A stretch of DNA of 64,000 nucleotides from Protopterus annectens. Its lineage: Eukaryota; Chordata; Ceratodontiformes; Protopteridae. The translations under genes were made by a program, and so were the position numbers. Within the stretch, counting starts at the first letter, position 1. Each line of letters starts with the position of its first letter. Positions 25,081 to 34,406 of this stretch are shown here, piece by piece. Where the stretch lies: assembly GCF_019279795.1 (NCBI RefSeq), contig NC_056732.1, positions 185,519,342 through 185,583,341 on the forward strand, read 5' to 3'. The notes below the pieces were generated by a model. It did no database searches. It saw only the letters and a program-made list of their open reading frames with translations, and had not been told where the DNA came from.

Positions 25081-25756
25081 CTGTTTTCTTTTAAACCTCA
25101 TTCCTCCCCTGTAAGTACTGTTACCACAATTCCCATTTTTTTCCTATGTAATTTACTTCTACCCTTTTCTAAAGAATCTAATTTCAGTTGTTTTATCTCT
25201 GTTACTATATTCACTGCTTCTAGTACAGTTGGTTTAGACTTTGATTTCCATTTTCTAGTAATTGCTTTTTTTGGCAGCCACCATAATTAGACTCAAAAAG
25301 GCCTTAGTATGTCTAGGCAGTTCCGGTTCGGTATCATAGCTCACAAAAAATATTTCCTTAGATACATCAGTTTACTCACCCAGTGTCTCTGATAAAGTAG
25401 ACTGTAGGGAATCTTTAAAATCTGCCAACTTATTACACTCCCTGAAAATATGTTCCCAATTACCTCTTTCTTCCCCATTGCACCTCCACCATTTGCTGTC
25501 TATCTGAAGAAACATTCTCTGGAGTCTACTTGGGGTATACAAATACCCATTTAAACATTTACAAGCAAAAATCCTAAATCTTCTACATTTTATTGCATAT
25601 TTGGGAGACATACATATATCCCCCTCATTGTTTATTTGTGAATTGCTTATCCAGTCTCTCTTTCCAATCATTTCTAACTTCCTCTTATTGATTCTTATAG
25701 TTATTTTATGTATTTTATTATGTAAAAATGCAAAAAATGGATGGTGAAGCAATGAA
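25080..25756 (-). mobile_element. L1/Tx1-like LINE C-terminal remnant
   Basis: A minus-strand frame (25761-25372) reads YLYTPSRLQRM, then WWRCNGEERGNWEHIFRECN, followed by FKDSLQSTLSE. This resembles the C-terminal region of L1/Tx1-type RT proteins (TPxRLH, CWRCG, GTxxHIWWxC). The likely upstream part lies at 27850-28370, so several later insertions split it. A poly-pyrimidine 3' region follows down to about 25080. Confidence 0.5.
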
Positions 25757-25930
25757 CCCAAAAAAAAAGACCAGTTTATTTAGCACTTTCGTCCACTCAC
25801 TACACAGGGCTTCTTCAGAATAAACTTTTCACATCCCTCTACAAACTTATATACATGCAAAACAGCCTTAATAAATGCCCAATCAAAACACATAATTGAT
25901 TATTAAAGCAACAGTCCATTTCCCTACTCA
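25757..25930 (-). mobile_element. Penelope 3' end remnant (element C)
   Basis: Minus strand: TTGATTGGGCATTTATTAAG, GTTTATTCTGAAGAAGCCCT, then GGACGAAAGTGCTAAATAAA. It has the same layout as the 3' ends of elements B and D. CTGAAGA is at 25818-25812 and GAAA at 25790-25787. Its 3' limit is an A-run at 25760-25768, next to the L1/Tx1-like frame. Confidence 0.6.
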
Positions 25931-25959
25931 AATATATACACACATATACATCATCATCA

Positions 25960-27335
25960 TCATCTTTCGGCTTTTCCCGTTAGGGGTCGCCACAGCGGAT
26001 CATCTCTTTCCATTTCTTCCTATCCTCTGCATCTTGCTCTGTCACACCAACCACCTGCATTTCCTCTCTCACCACTTCCATTAACCTTATCTTAGGCCTT
26101 CCTCTTTTCCTCTTACCTGGCAGCTCCATCCTTAGCATCTTTTTCCCAATATACCCGTCATCCCTCCTCAGCACATGTCCAAACCAACGCAATCTCGTCT
26201 CTCTTGCTTTGTCTCCAAACTGTCCAACATGAGCTGACCCTCTAATATACTGATTCCTAATCCTATCCATCCTAGTCACACCGAGTGCAAATCTTAACAT
26301 CTTTAACTCTGCCACATCCAGCTCTGACTCCTGCCTTTTTGTCAATGCCACTGTCTCCAACCCATATAACATAGCTGGTCTCACTACCCTCTTGTAGACC
26401 TTCCCTTTCACTCTTACTGGTACCCGTCTGTCACAAATCACTCCTGACACTCTTCTCCACCCATTCCACCCTGCCTGTACTCTCTTCTTCACCTCTCTTC
26501 CACATTCCCCATTACTCTGAACTGTTGATCCCAAGTACTTAAACTTGTCCACCTTTACCAACTCTGCTCCCTGCATCCTCACCATTCCTCTACCCTCCCT
26601 CTCATTTACACACATATATTCTGTCTTAGCCCTGCTGACCTTCATTCCTCTGCTCTCTAGAGCATATCTCCACCTCTCCAGAGTCTCCTCAACCTGATTC
26701 CTACTCTCACTACAGATCACAATGTCATCTGCAAACATCATAGTCCACGGGGCCTCCTGTCTAATCTCATCTGTCAACCTGTCCATCACCACTGCAAATA
26801 AGAAAGGACTCAGAGCTGATCCTTGATGTAATCCCACCTCCACCTTAAACAGATCTGTCACTCCCACTGCAGTCCTCACCACTGTCACACTACCCTCATA
26901 CATATCCTGTACCACTGTTACATACTTCTCTGCCACTCCCAACTTCCTCATACAATACCACAACTCTTCTCTAGGCACCCTGTCATATGCTTTCTCCAAG
27001 TCTACAAAGACACAATGCAACTCCTTCTGACCTTCTCTGTATTTCTCCAATAACACTCTCAGAGCAAACATTGCATCTGTAGTGCTCTTGCCTGGCATGA
27101 AACCATACTGCTGATCACTAATCATCACCTCCCTTCTTAACCTAGCTTCTACTGCTCTTTCCCATAACTTCAAGCTGTGACTGATCAATTTTATCCCTCT
27201 GTAGTTACTGCAGCTCTGCACATCACCCTTATTCTTAAAGATAGGTACCAAAACACTTTTTCTCCACTCCTCAGGCATCCTCTGACTTTCCAAAATTTCA
27301 TTAAACAATCTAGTTAAAAATTCCACTGCCATACA
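25960..27335 (-). mobile_element. RTE-type LINE, 5' truncated, young
   Basis: The element runs from the codon for Met at 27332 to a 3' end at about 25960. After the stop there are only about 17 bases (GGGAAAAGCCGAAAG) before a GAT/ATG trinucleotide tail (25950-25964), typical of RTE LINEs. It is 5' truncated, since the endonuclease is missing. ATACAT occurs at both flanks (25945-25950 and 27332-27337) and may be the target duplication, though six bases is weak. It lies within decayed Penelope and L1/Tx1-like sequence. Confidence 0.85.
25980..27332 (-). CDS. RTE reverse transcriptase, uninterrupted partial ORF (450 aa)
   Basis: The protein would copy element RNA by target-primed reverse transcription. 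The frame is open for 450 codons, unlike all other coding sequence here. In order: VLVPIFKNKGD and NYRGIKLIS (about residues 28-50), QQYGFMPGKSTTDAMFALR (73-91), CVFVDLEKAYDRVP (103-116), GLHQGSALSPFLFAVVMD (170-187), the catalytic FADD (codons at 26735-26724), YMCVNE, KYLGSTVQSNGE, WNGWRRVSGVICDRRVP, ARxxRLRWFGHVLRRDD and KRGRPK near the end. It closes with RCGDP. The N-terminal endonuclease is absent, so the start Met is just where truncation begins. The clade call (RTE or close kin) is from motif memory. Confidence 0.85.
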   Translation of the reverse strand: MAVEFLTRLFNEILESQRMPEEWRKSVLVPIFKNKGDVQSCSNYRGIKLISHSLKLWERAVEARLRREVMISDQQYGFMPGKSTTDAMFALRVLLEKYREGQKELHCVFVDLEKAYDRVPREELWYCMRKLGVAEKYVTVVQDMYEGSVTVVRTAVGVTDLFKVEVGLHQGSALSPFLFAVVMDRLTDEIRQEAPWTMMFADDIVICSESRNQVEETLERWRYALESRGMKVSRAKTEYMCVNEREGRGMVRMQGAELVKVDKFKYLGSTVQSNGECGREVKKRVQAGWNGWRRVSGVICDRRVPVRVKGKVYKRVVRPAMLYGLETVALTKRQESELDVAELKMLRFALGVTRMDRIRNQYIRGSAHVGQFGDKARETRLRWFGHVLRRDDGYIGKKMLRMELPGKRKRGRPKIRLMEVVREEMQVVGVTEQDAEDRKKWKEMIRCGDP

Positions 27336-27359
27336 TGTATAATATAAAAAGAGTTTGCT

Positions 27360-27840
27360 ATAATTTTAGCAAATGAAATGTTGTCGGCAGTTATGCTGCC
27401 AAAAATCAGAATGTCATTCGCAAACTGTAAAATGAGTTGGATAGTCAAACACACTTATGCAAATGCAGTAGTGCAATTGCATAAGTTTGTTTGACTATAT
27501 GTAAGTGATCATGGTACAGTAGTGATAGGAAATTTATCCATATCCCCAGTGTAGTGTGATCTCAGAGTTGGAATAAATTAGTATCAGGGGGTGTGGGGGG
27601 CACAGGGGGCTTGCCTCCTGCAAAAATGTGATATGTTGTATAGGAGTTTGATTTATATCAGCTCCTATATGGCTATCACGTCACATTTTCGGCGACAATG
27701 TTGACTCAAATGCGTCGATCATTTGGGGTGACATTGTGTATGCTCAAAATATTTCATTTTGGTTTAACTTTTCATTATTTCAAACGGCAAAGGTCTTGCC
27801 GTTCGAACTAATGATAGTAAACCTATAAAAATTCTACTTA
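27360..27840. mobile_element. Palindrome-bearing element (module family, copy 2)
   Basis: A 22-bp stem with one mismatch (27441-27462 with 27477-27498) brackets a 14-base loop. A second imperfect hairpin lies at 27623-27646 with 27662-27689. A third, short one near the right end has AACGGCAA and TTGCCGTT. Between the first two is a module (27505-27600: TGATCATGGTACAG, GTAGTGTGATCTCAGAGTTG, CAGGGGGTG) shared with 6333-6420 and 43270-43350. No coding capacity. The termini are not certain. Confidence 0.5.
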
Positions 27841-27849
27841 TACTAATGC

Positions 27850-28370
27850 ATTTTATAAAAACATGATTAATAAAAATAAGTTCAAATAAACATAGCAGCC
27901 TTTAATTTTAATACACTACAAATGGAAATATATTCATTTATACTGGGAAAGCAGATGGCTCTAGTTTTTAATTGCCATTTATATTCCAAAAATTTTAGGA
28001 AGGCAATCTCTAACCTGCAGTCCAAATAAATTATTGGCATCTTCCCATTTTATACCTTTCCCTCCCTAGTTATTTGCTCCAAATACCGTTTTTCCTTTGC
28101 CAGTTTTATCCAATAAATTCAAACCCCCTCATGCCTGTTGCCTGCATATCTGTATCCCTAACTGCAGACATCCCTATTGGCAGAATCTCCTTTCTCTATT
28201 GCTGTGCTAACGTAGTTATTAGAATACCTTTTGCTACTTTATGAATATAATATTCTGTATGATTATTGTTATTCACCTTAAAGATCTGCATCCAAAATCC
28301 CAGTCTCTCCTTGTTTCTTGAGCTTCCCCCGTTTCATCATCATCCTTTTCCATTTTAAATATATATTGAT
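27850..28370 (-). mobile_element. L1/Tx1-like LINE remnant, upstream part
   Basis: A minus-strand frame reads TREGKV, a stop, then NGKMPIIYLDCRLEIAF and YKWQLKTRAICFP, like the YWQLRSxxxFP region that precedes the C-terminal domain of L1/Tx1-type RTs. It fits as the upstream neighbour of the frame at 25761-25372, now 2.1 kb apart. Low sequence likeness keeps this tentative. Confidence 0.35.
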
Positions 28371-28379
28371 CAGCATGTA

Positions 28380-29600
28380 ATATGTCAATTTTAGAAAAAA
28401 TATCAAGTGTTTACAAATTATAGAAAATTGTATTTGTTAGAATATAGGTAGTCTCTTAACTGTACAGTTTATAAAATTGTACATATATATATCTACCATA
28501 ATCATTAACATTTTATTAACTGACATGCTTACTACTATGAGCTGACACTCCTTGTAAATATTGTATCCAACCTTGGAAAATATCATCATTGTTGCTGGTT
28601 ACTCTATATCAGTGAGATGGGCATTTAAGCTTAAAACTATATTAACTGTTCTGTGAGTTTCCTCTTCTCTAGTATATACTGATATTGCTCTTGCAAGCTT
28701 GTGGGCATGAGCACAATTCAAAATTAATACAAATGCTAAATTAATTTAAAGAATTTTTATATTTAACTGACTTATTTCTCACACACTTGTGAGCAAAGAT
28801 TTTATACAGTGGAGTGGACTCTAACAACTTTTTTATTTCAAACAGAAAGCCCTCTACATGTCATACTTTAGGGTCTTCACCCCCTGTACTCCATAAACTA
28901 ATATTGAAACTCAAGGTTTTTGCAATAATTTTGAGTTGGCCTTTATAGCTATCAGCCAACACTCACTTGATTAAATGGATCTGTCTAGTCATGGCTCACT
29001 AAAAAGTGAGACAGTAAAACAAAATACCACTTTTATAAGTATGTGATCTGCAGGGTCAGTCTCTAAGTCATGGCAATGTGTTACATTGTCATAACAGGTA
29101 CCTCGTGTTATCATGGCAATGTGTTACATTGTCATAGCAGGTACCTCGTGTTACACACCGACACAGATAAGAATCCTGTGTTTTAAATTGTACAGTTGGC
29201 TAGTATTCCGAAAATAACTTATTTATTTTCTATTCCTAAATTCAGGAACTTCAACTAACCCTAGATATTACCGACCCATATGGACTTTCAAATATTTTGG
29301 CAAAACACTTTAAATGATTGTGTGTTATTAAATATTAGAATTTATCACTTAATCTGGATTACTTCCACAAGACTAACATGGCTCTCTTTTGACAGACAGC
29401 ATCCTTAGTGCCCAGATTTCATTTGTTAACAATATTCTTAGTACCTGTAACAAATATGGAGTCCCTTTTGCCATCTTTACTCACATAATATAGTGTATAG
29501 AATCACTGTTTCTTAACTAACACAAACATGTTTTTGATACTAGAGAAGATCACTGTTTCTGAACTGGCCTTGGCTAGGGTCAATTATGTGGGGTGCTTAT
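28380..29600. other. No gene; contains a short tandem duplication
   Basis: Unassigned AT-rich sequence apart from the 43-bp tandem duplication at 29068-29153. Confidence 0.4.
29068..29153. repeat. 43-bp tandem duplication
   Basis: Two head-to-tail copies (29068-29110 and 29111-29153) differ at a single base (A/G in CATAACAGG versus CATAGCAGG). The unit starts TCATGGCAATGTG and ends CTCGTGTTA. Confidence 0.97.
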
Positions 29601-29684
29601 CTATAGGATCATAGGAGGTTACTAGGTTAATGGTCCTGGGGCCATTACAAGCCTAGCCAAGAGTTTATCCCCAAAAAGAAACCC

Positions 29685-32500
29685 TCAGTCAGCACCTGTC
29701 ACCCCTGTCAATGAGAGACACCGGTGGAACCCCTGGGATAAATTAGAGGTTTCCCATCCACTAATAAGGCTGTTCTTGAAAAGGGTCAGTGAGATATTCT
29801 GTTTTACGTGTATGAGAAGTCTATTCCAGAGACAGGGCAGCCTATGGGAGACAAACCTGTCTCTCCACCAGGTTTTGTTGATGCTGTATATTAGATTTAG
29901 GCCTTTTGTCCGGGTAAAGCATGAGGAGTTAGACTTATGGATATGGAGCATCTCTAGTAGGGCAGGGTCTGAGATTGCCTTGTAGGCGAGACACAGATCA
30001 CCTCCAAGCAATCTGTATGATACCAAGTAGAATGATAGTGATTTGAGCCTGTCCACATAGGACAGGTGTTGGAGGCCATGGATTCTGTGTGTGAGGTATT
30101 TCTATGTCCTTTCCAGTTGTTGCAGATGTTTGGAGAGGTACATACCAAACATGGCATTATATTCATACTAATGAGGGAGGAGTATAGAGAGGTAATAACC
30201 TCCTTTTTTCTGGATGAAATCCCTTTATTTATGAGATGAACCAAGTAAAAGGCTTTTCTGACCACTGCCACTACATAATGGTTGAATGTGAGGTTGTTAT
30301 CAACCTGAGTACCCATGTATCTCACCATAGGTTGTGTGCTTAGGGGGTTGCCGTTGATGTGGTAATCAGTAGGTGGCATGCTTTTGCTGAATGGTATGAT
30401 GATACATTTTTTTTGCATTTTGCTTGAGGCCATGAGTTTGGCACCAGTCATTAGTTGCTGTGAGACCCTCTTGCAGTATGTTAGCATCATTTGGGGAGTC
30501 AATGACAGCACCCAACTTACAGCTGTCCACAAACTTGGTCAGCCACAGGCCTTTTGTCTTTGCCTGTACCTCTGAGAAGTAGTTGCCAAACAGCAGGGGT
30601 CCCAGGACAGATCCCTGGGGAACTCTTCTTGTGACAGGTCTGCTAGCAGAGGTGGAGGCACCTATTTTGACCTTGAGGGTCCTGTCTGTGAGCCAGTTGG
30701 CCACCCACCTAATGAGATAAAGATTTATGCCAAGTTGCATTAACTTTTCAATGATGCCCGAATGGGGGATTGTGTCAAAGGCCTTGGCCAAGTCAAGATA
30801 AACTGTATGTACTGGCTTTCCCTCATCCAGGGGCTTGGTGACAGTCTCAAAGAAGTCAGTCAGGTTCAGCAGGCAAGATCTGCCCTTTAACAAATCTGAA
30901 CTGGGTGGGGTCAAGTGCTTGGAGATTGCCTGTGTCCTTTTTTATGAGATCCAAAATAATACACTCCATAGCTTTACAGATGAGACTTGTCAAGCTAATG
31001 GGGCGACAGTTTCCAGGGTCAGTAGTGGCACCACCTTTGTGCAAGGAGATGACAACAGCAGTTCTCCACTCTGCTGGAATGAAGCCTGTATTTAGGCTGT
31101 TGTTGAATAGAGTGCTCAATGGTGAAGTCAGTTCTTGCTGGAAATGGTGCAGAATACAGCCTGGGATACTATCAGGTCCCATGGAAGCTGTGTTCATTGC
31201 CTTGGATAGGGCCTTTACCATTTGATCTATGGAGATGTGAGGTGCAGAACAAGTATTGGGGATGTTGAAAGGGCCTTTGGGGGGACAGGGGGATGAAGTT
31301 TGTGCTGAACCTATCTGCTAGCAGGTTGGTTAAGTCAACAGGATCAGTGTAAGTGATACTGTTAATTACTAATTCTGAACAAACCTGGGCTTTTGATATG
31401 GAGGTTCCTGACATAACCGAAGAAGGCTTTGTGTTCCCTTTGTTTTGGAGGCTAGTTTAGATTCATAACTGGATTTGAGGGTTTTCACTAGTGATCTAAT
31501 TTGCTTGTTGATGCTAAGCAGGGAGATTTTCCAGTTTGTAATTTGTTCCTTTTTATTCTTGGACAACAGTTTCTTCCTTTTACTTTAAGACCTGTTGATA
31601 TAGGATGTCTACCAAACAGGTTTGTGTTTCCTTGAGGAGTAGGTTTTAGTTCTGTCGGGTATGGCTGAGTCCATGCAGTTGTACAGGTGCTTGTATACTG
31701 CATTAGTGTACTGTTCAGCATAGTTGTCTGCATCCTCTGAGGGGGGGGTGATGGTGTGAAGCTACAGATACCCTCCCTTAAGAGGTTGTAGTCAATTTTT
31801 GAGAACTTTTTTAGCTTGATTACTGTTGGGGGGGGGGGTTGGGTGGCATAGAAACTTCGAATGAGACAGATCAATGATATAATCTCACCAGGGAAGAACA
31901 TAGTATGGGAGTGATGCAGTGGTTTCCCATGTTGGTGAGAACCAAGTCCAGAATGTTTTCTCCCCTTGTGGGGGATGAGACGAAATGGTCTAGTGTGTTA
32001 GAATTGATGAAGTCAAGGAATCATTGAGTGAATGCATTAGTGCAGGAATAGTTCACCTAGTCTATGGTGGGGTAGTTGAAGTCACCAAGGATCAGGGTGT
32101 TAGCGGGTACTTTGATGGAGTCAAGTAGATCCAGATAAGAGAAGTGGGTGTCCTGAATCATGGAGGGGGTCTATAGCTGGCTATAACTTGGATGAGTGTC
32201 TTGCCAACTGTCAGTTGCACCTGAAGTAGTTCCAGTGTGTCATGCTGGCAAACCAGTCTGGAGGTATGCCTGTCCTTAATGAAGATAGAGACTCCACCCC
32301 CTCATTTTGGGGTTGGAATGCGTGGAATGAGGTATAGCCTGGTAAGGCAGGGGTGCTCTTTGCAGCCCTGAACCAAGTTTCTGTGACTGCACAGACATCG
32401 ACATCTTCCAGTACAAGAAGAGCCTCCAGTGAGTGCATTTTCAGGTTAAGACTCCTAGCATTAAGCAGCATGACCTTCAATTTGGTTTTTGACAGATCTT
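29685..32500 (-). pseudogene. CR1 ORF2 endonuclease-reverse transcriptase, broken
   Basis: The endonuclease begins LKVMLLNARSLNLKMHSLEA with VTETWF (about 32480-32370) and continues to LILGDFNYPTIDY (about 32100-32060). The RT has MGPDSIPGCIL, AEWRTAVVISLHKGGATTD, YLDLAKAFDTIPHS and RVPQGSVLGPLLFG. The catalytic box, usually FADD, reads FVDS (30533-30522), so the second Asp is lost. The C-terminal part ends WRDRFVSHRLPCLWNRLLI and a stop at 29685. At least six frame changes or stops are present. Confidence 0.8.
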
Positions 32501-32509
32501 TTATGTTGG

Positions 32510-33372
32510 AAGATTTGTCTTTGGGATATTGCCTAAAAATGGCACAATGTGGCAGGTGGGAGCCTTGCCCATGATCTGGAATCCCAGTGGTGACAGGTGG
32601 AGGCCATCTCTGGCAAAGCATGGAGGTCTGTCAACCATGTTATCCCAGGCAGACAGATACCAGAATCTAAGCCAATTGTTGAAGTCAATTATTTTTGTTG
32701 GTATTGTGGTATCATTCATGATGAAGGTAGGATATTGCTTAGGGCTAGGGTCATACCTGCCTGGGACACATACTCTGAGAGCTCAATCATGTCTGTCCTC
32801 ATAAAGTCCAGGGAGGTACATCACAAGTCATTCATAATAAAATGGGAAATGAAAGAGTCATACTTGTAATTGTGGAGAGACTTAAGTGTGTATGTGATGT
32901 GGTGGATTCTGGCACCAGACAGACAACTGACCATGACCTTCTCCTTGTTGAGTCTGGTGAGAGGAACATCAGTGTGTCTCACAACTGAGCCACCAATGAC
33001 TAGTATGTTTGGTTTATTGTTATGCCTTGTGGGCTGTGATGGTTTATTGTTTTGCTTTATGGGCTATGTTTGTGTGACACTGGTGTGATGTCTGCTGTGT
33101 GTCATGTATTTGGTGTATGTGGAATATTTGTGAGTATGTTTTGGAGGTCTCTGCTGTTTAGGTAAGTTTTTATTGAGGACCTCTGCATAGGTGTGTGTGT
33201 GTTGTGCTTGGCTATGTGATGTGAGTGGTGTAGTGTTTGTGCTGGCAATCTCCTCTTTGTCAGGAGTACTGACTGTGGCATGAGAGAGCATGTATTCTAG
33301 GTTACTGATGTAGATGCATTTCTCGTAAGTAGATGAATGTTGTGCATGGAAAAGAGGTCTGTCAGTAAACAT
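32510..33372 (-). pseudogene. CR1 ORF1 with SGNH-esterase domain, broken
   Basis: ORF1 of CR1-type LINEs often carries an SGNH/GDSL-like esterase domain whose role in retrotransposition is unclear. Here an N-terminal linker frame (33372-33064) holds TYAEVLNKNLP. Next comes VIGGSVVRHTDVP (33000-32962), where the family has GDSxxR; Ser is kept and Asp is Gly. SCLSGARIHHI and SFISHFIMNDL follow. After one in-frame TGA (about 32723) the frame continues to ARDGLHLSPLGFQIMG (32621-32575), which holds the DxxH pair of block V. Both ends of the SGNH fold are thus visible. Confidence 0.7.
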
Positions 33373-33747
33373 GAAGCAGTTGCTACGCTGTCTCAGTACG
33401 CATATGTCGACCTAGCTGACAGGAGAAATTGATGAAAATTGTCCAGGCATAGTGTTCTAAATACTTGGGTGGACTTATGGAGAGAGGGTTTTGATAAGAG
33501 TTTGTCCACAAGCGTGTAGACCACAAAAACATTCTTAAATGTAAAGTAACTGGCCTGAAGTACAAGTGCTAAAACCAAAACTAAGATGCTTAGAATAACA
33601 TATAAATTTAAGCAGGCTACTAACAAGCAGTAATAAATGCAGGAGAATATTCAGTTGCTTTAACTGTAATTGTGTTCTTCAAGTGTTTTTAAAGTGCATT
33701 TTTTTGTGGAGAGGGAGGAAACAGAAGATAGTTCAAGATTAAGAAAC

Positions 33748-33957
33748 TAAGGGGGTTGGCCTTCCCAAATACTCTCTCTGCACTCGGTAGACTGAGCTGA
33801 TGAGATAGGAAAGGGAGGAGTGTCCAAAATTAAAGAAGCAAGGGGGTAGTCCTTCCCATATGATCTCACTGCACTCAATTGAGTGATCAAATAAGATGGG
33901 ATTGGGAGCAGTGTCCAATTGCAAAAAAGCAAGGGGGGGGGTAGTCCTTCCCAAATG
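33748..33957. repeat. ~91-bp minisatellite, left part
   Basis: Two full units and the start of a third begin at about 33748, 33840 and 33931 with AAGGGGG(T)AGTCCTTCCC. The third is cut by the 3' tail of LINE copy C. The unit resumes at 38816 (TGTTGAGTGACCAAATGAGA). Confidence 0.85.
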
Positions 33958-34406
33958 ATTTATTTATTTTATTTATTTATTTTACATTTGTTAACCGGGC
34001 TAGTCCAGCTGGATTGTATGTCCATTTTCAGTGGAGGCCCAAGGAGATAAGCTCCATATGTGAACACAGAGATACAGTAAGGACATCACAATATCATAGA
34101 AAACATTTTTTTCCCTGATCATATCACACATAATATAAGGAAATGATGTTATTATGCTAAGTATCAGCTAATTCTTGAGGAAAGAAAAGTTTTGTTTCCA
34201 ATGATTATACAGAAAATAGGAAAGGTCATTTAGAGAGTGTTATTTGAGAAAAATATACAGACAGATTGAGACAGAACAAAATATACATAAGAAGTGAGAC
34301 AGACCATTCATGACAAGACTTGTGAAAAATTACTTGAGATATTCACTACTTAAAAGGGCTATAGAAGAGTATACAGTATAGTGGTAAAGTAGAGGAAATC
34401 AGAGGA

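Larger units (their letters stand above)
29601..33660 (-). mobile_element. CR1-type LINE with esterase ORF1 (nearly full length)
   Basis: The longest CR1-like copy. From 5' to 3' on the minus strand: an ORF1 remnant (33372-32510), endonuclease (32500-31950), RT (31420-30150), a C-terminal domain, and a short 3' UTR with the family tail GGCTAGGCTTGTAATGGCCC and AACCTAGTAACCTCC (29658-29601). Related copies lie at 43050-44180, 58745-60413 and 61702-62290. The 5' limit (about 33660) is bounded by a minisatellite at 33748. Confidence 0.8.

Noticed and set aside
29776..31225. Plus-strand frames opposite the CR1 RT
   Set aside because: They are antisense shadows of the minus-strand RT, whose motifs are unmistakable.
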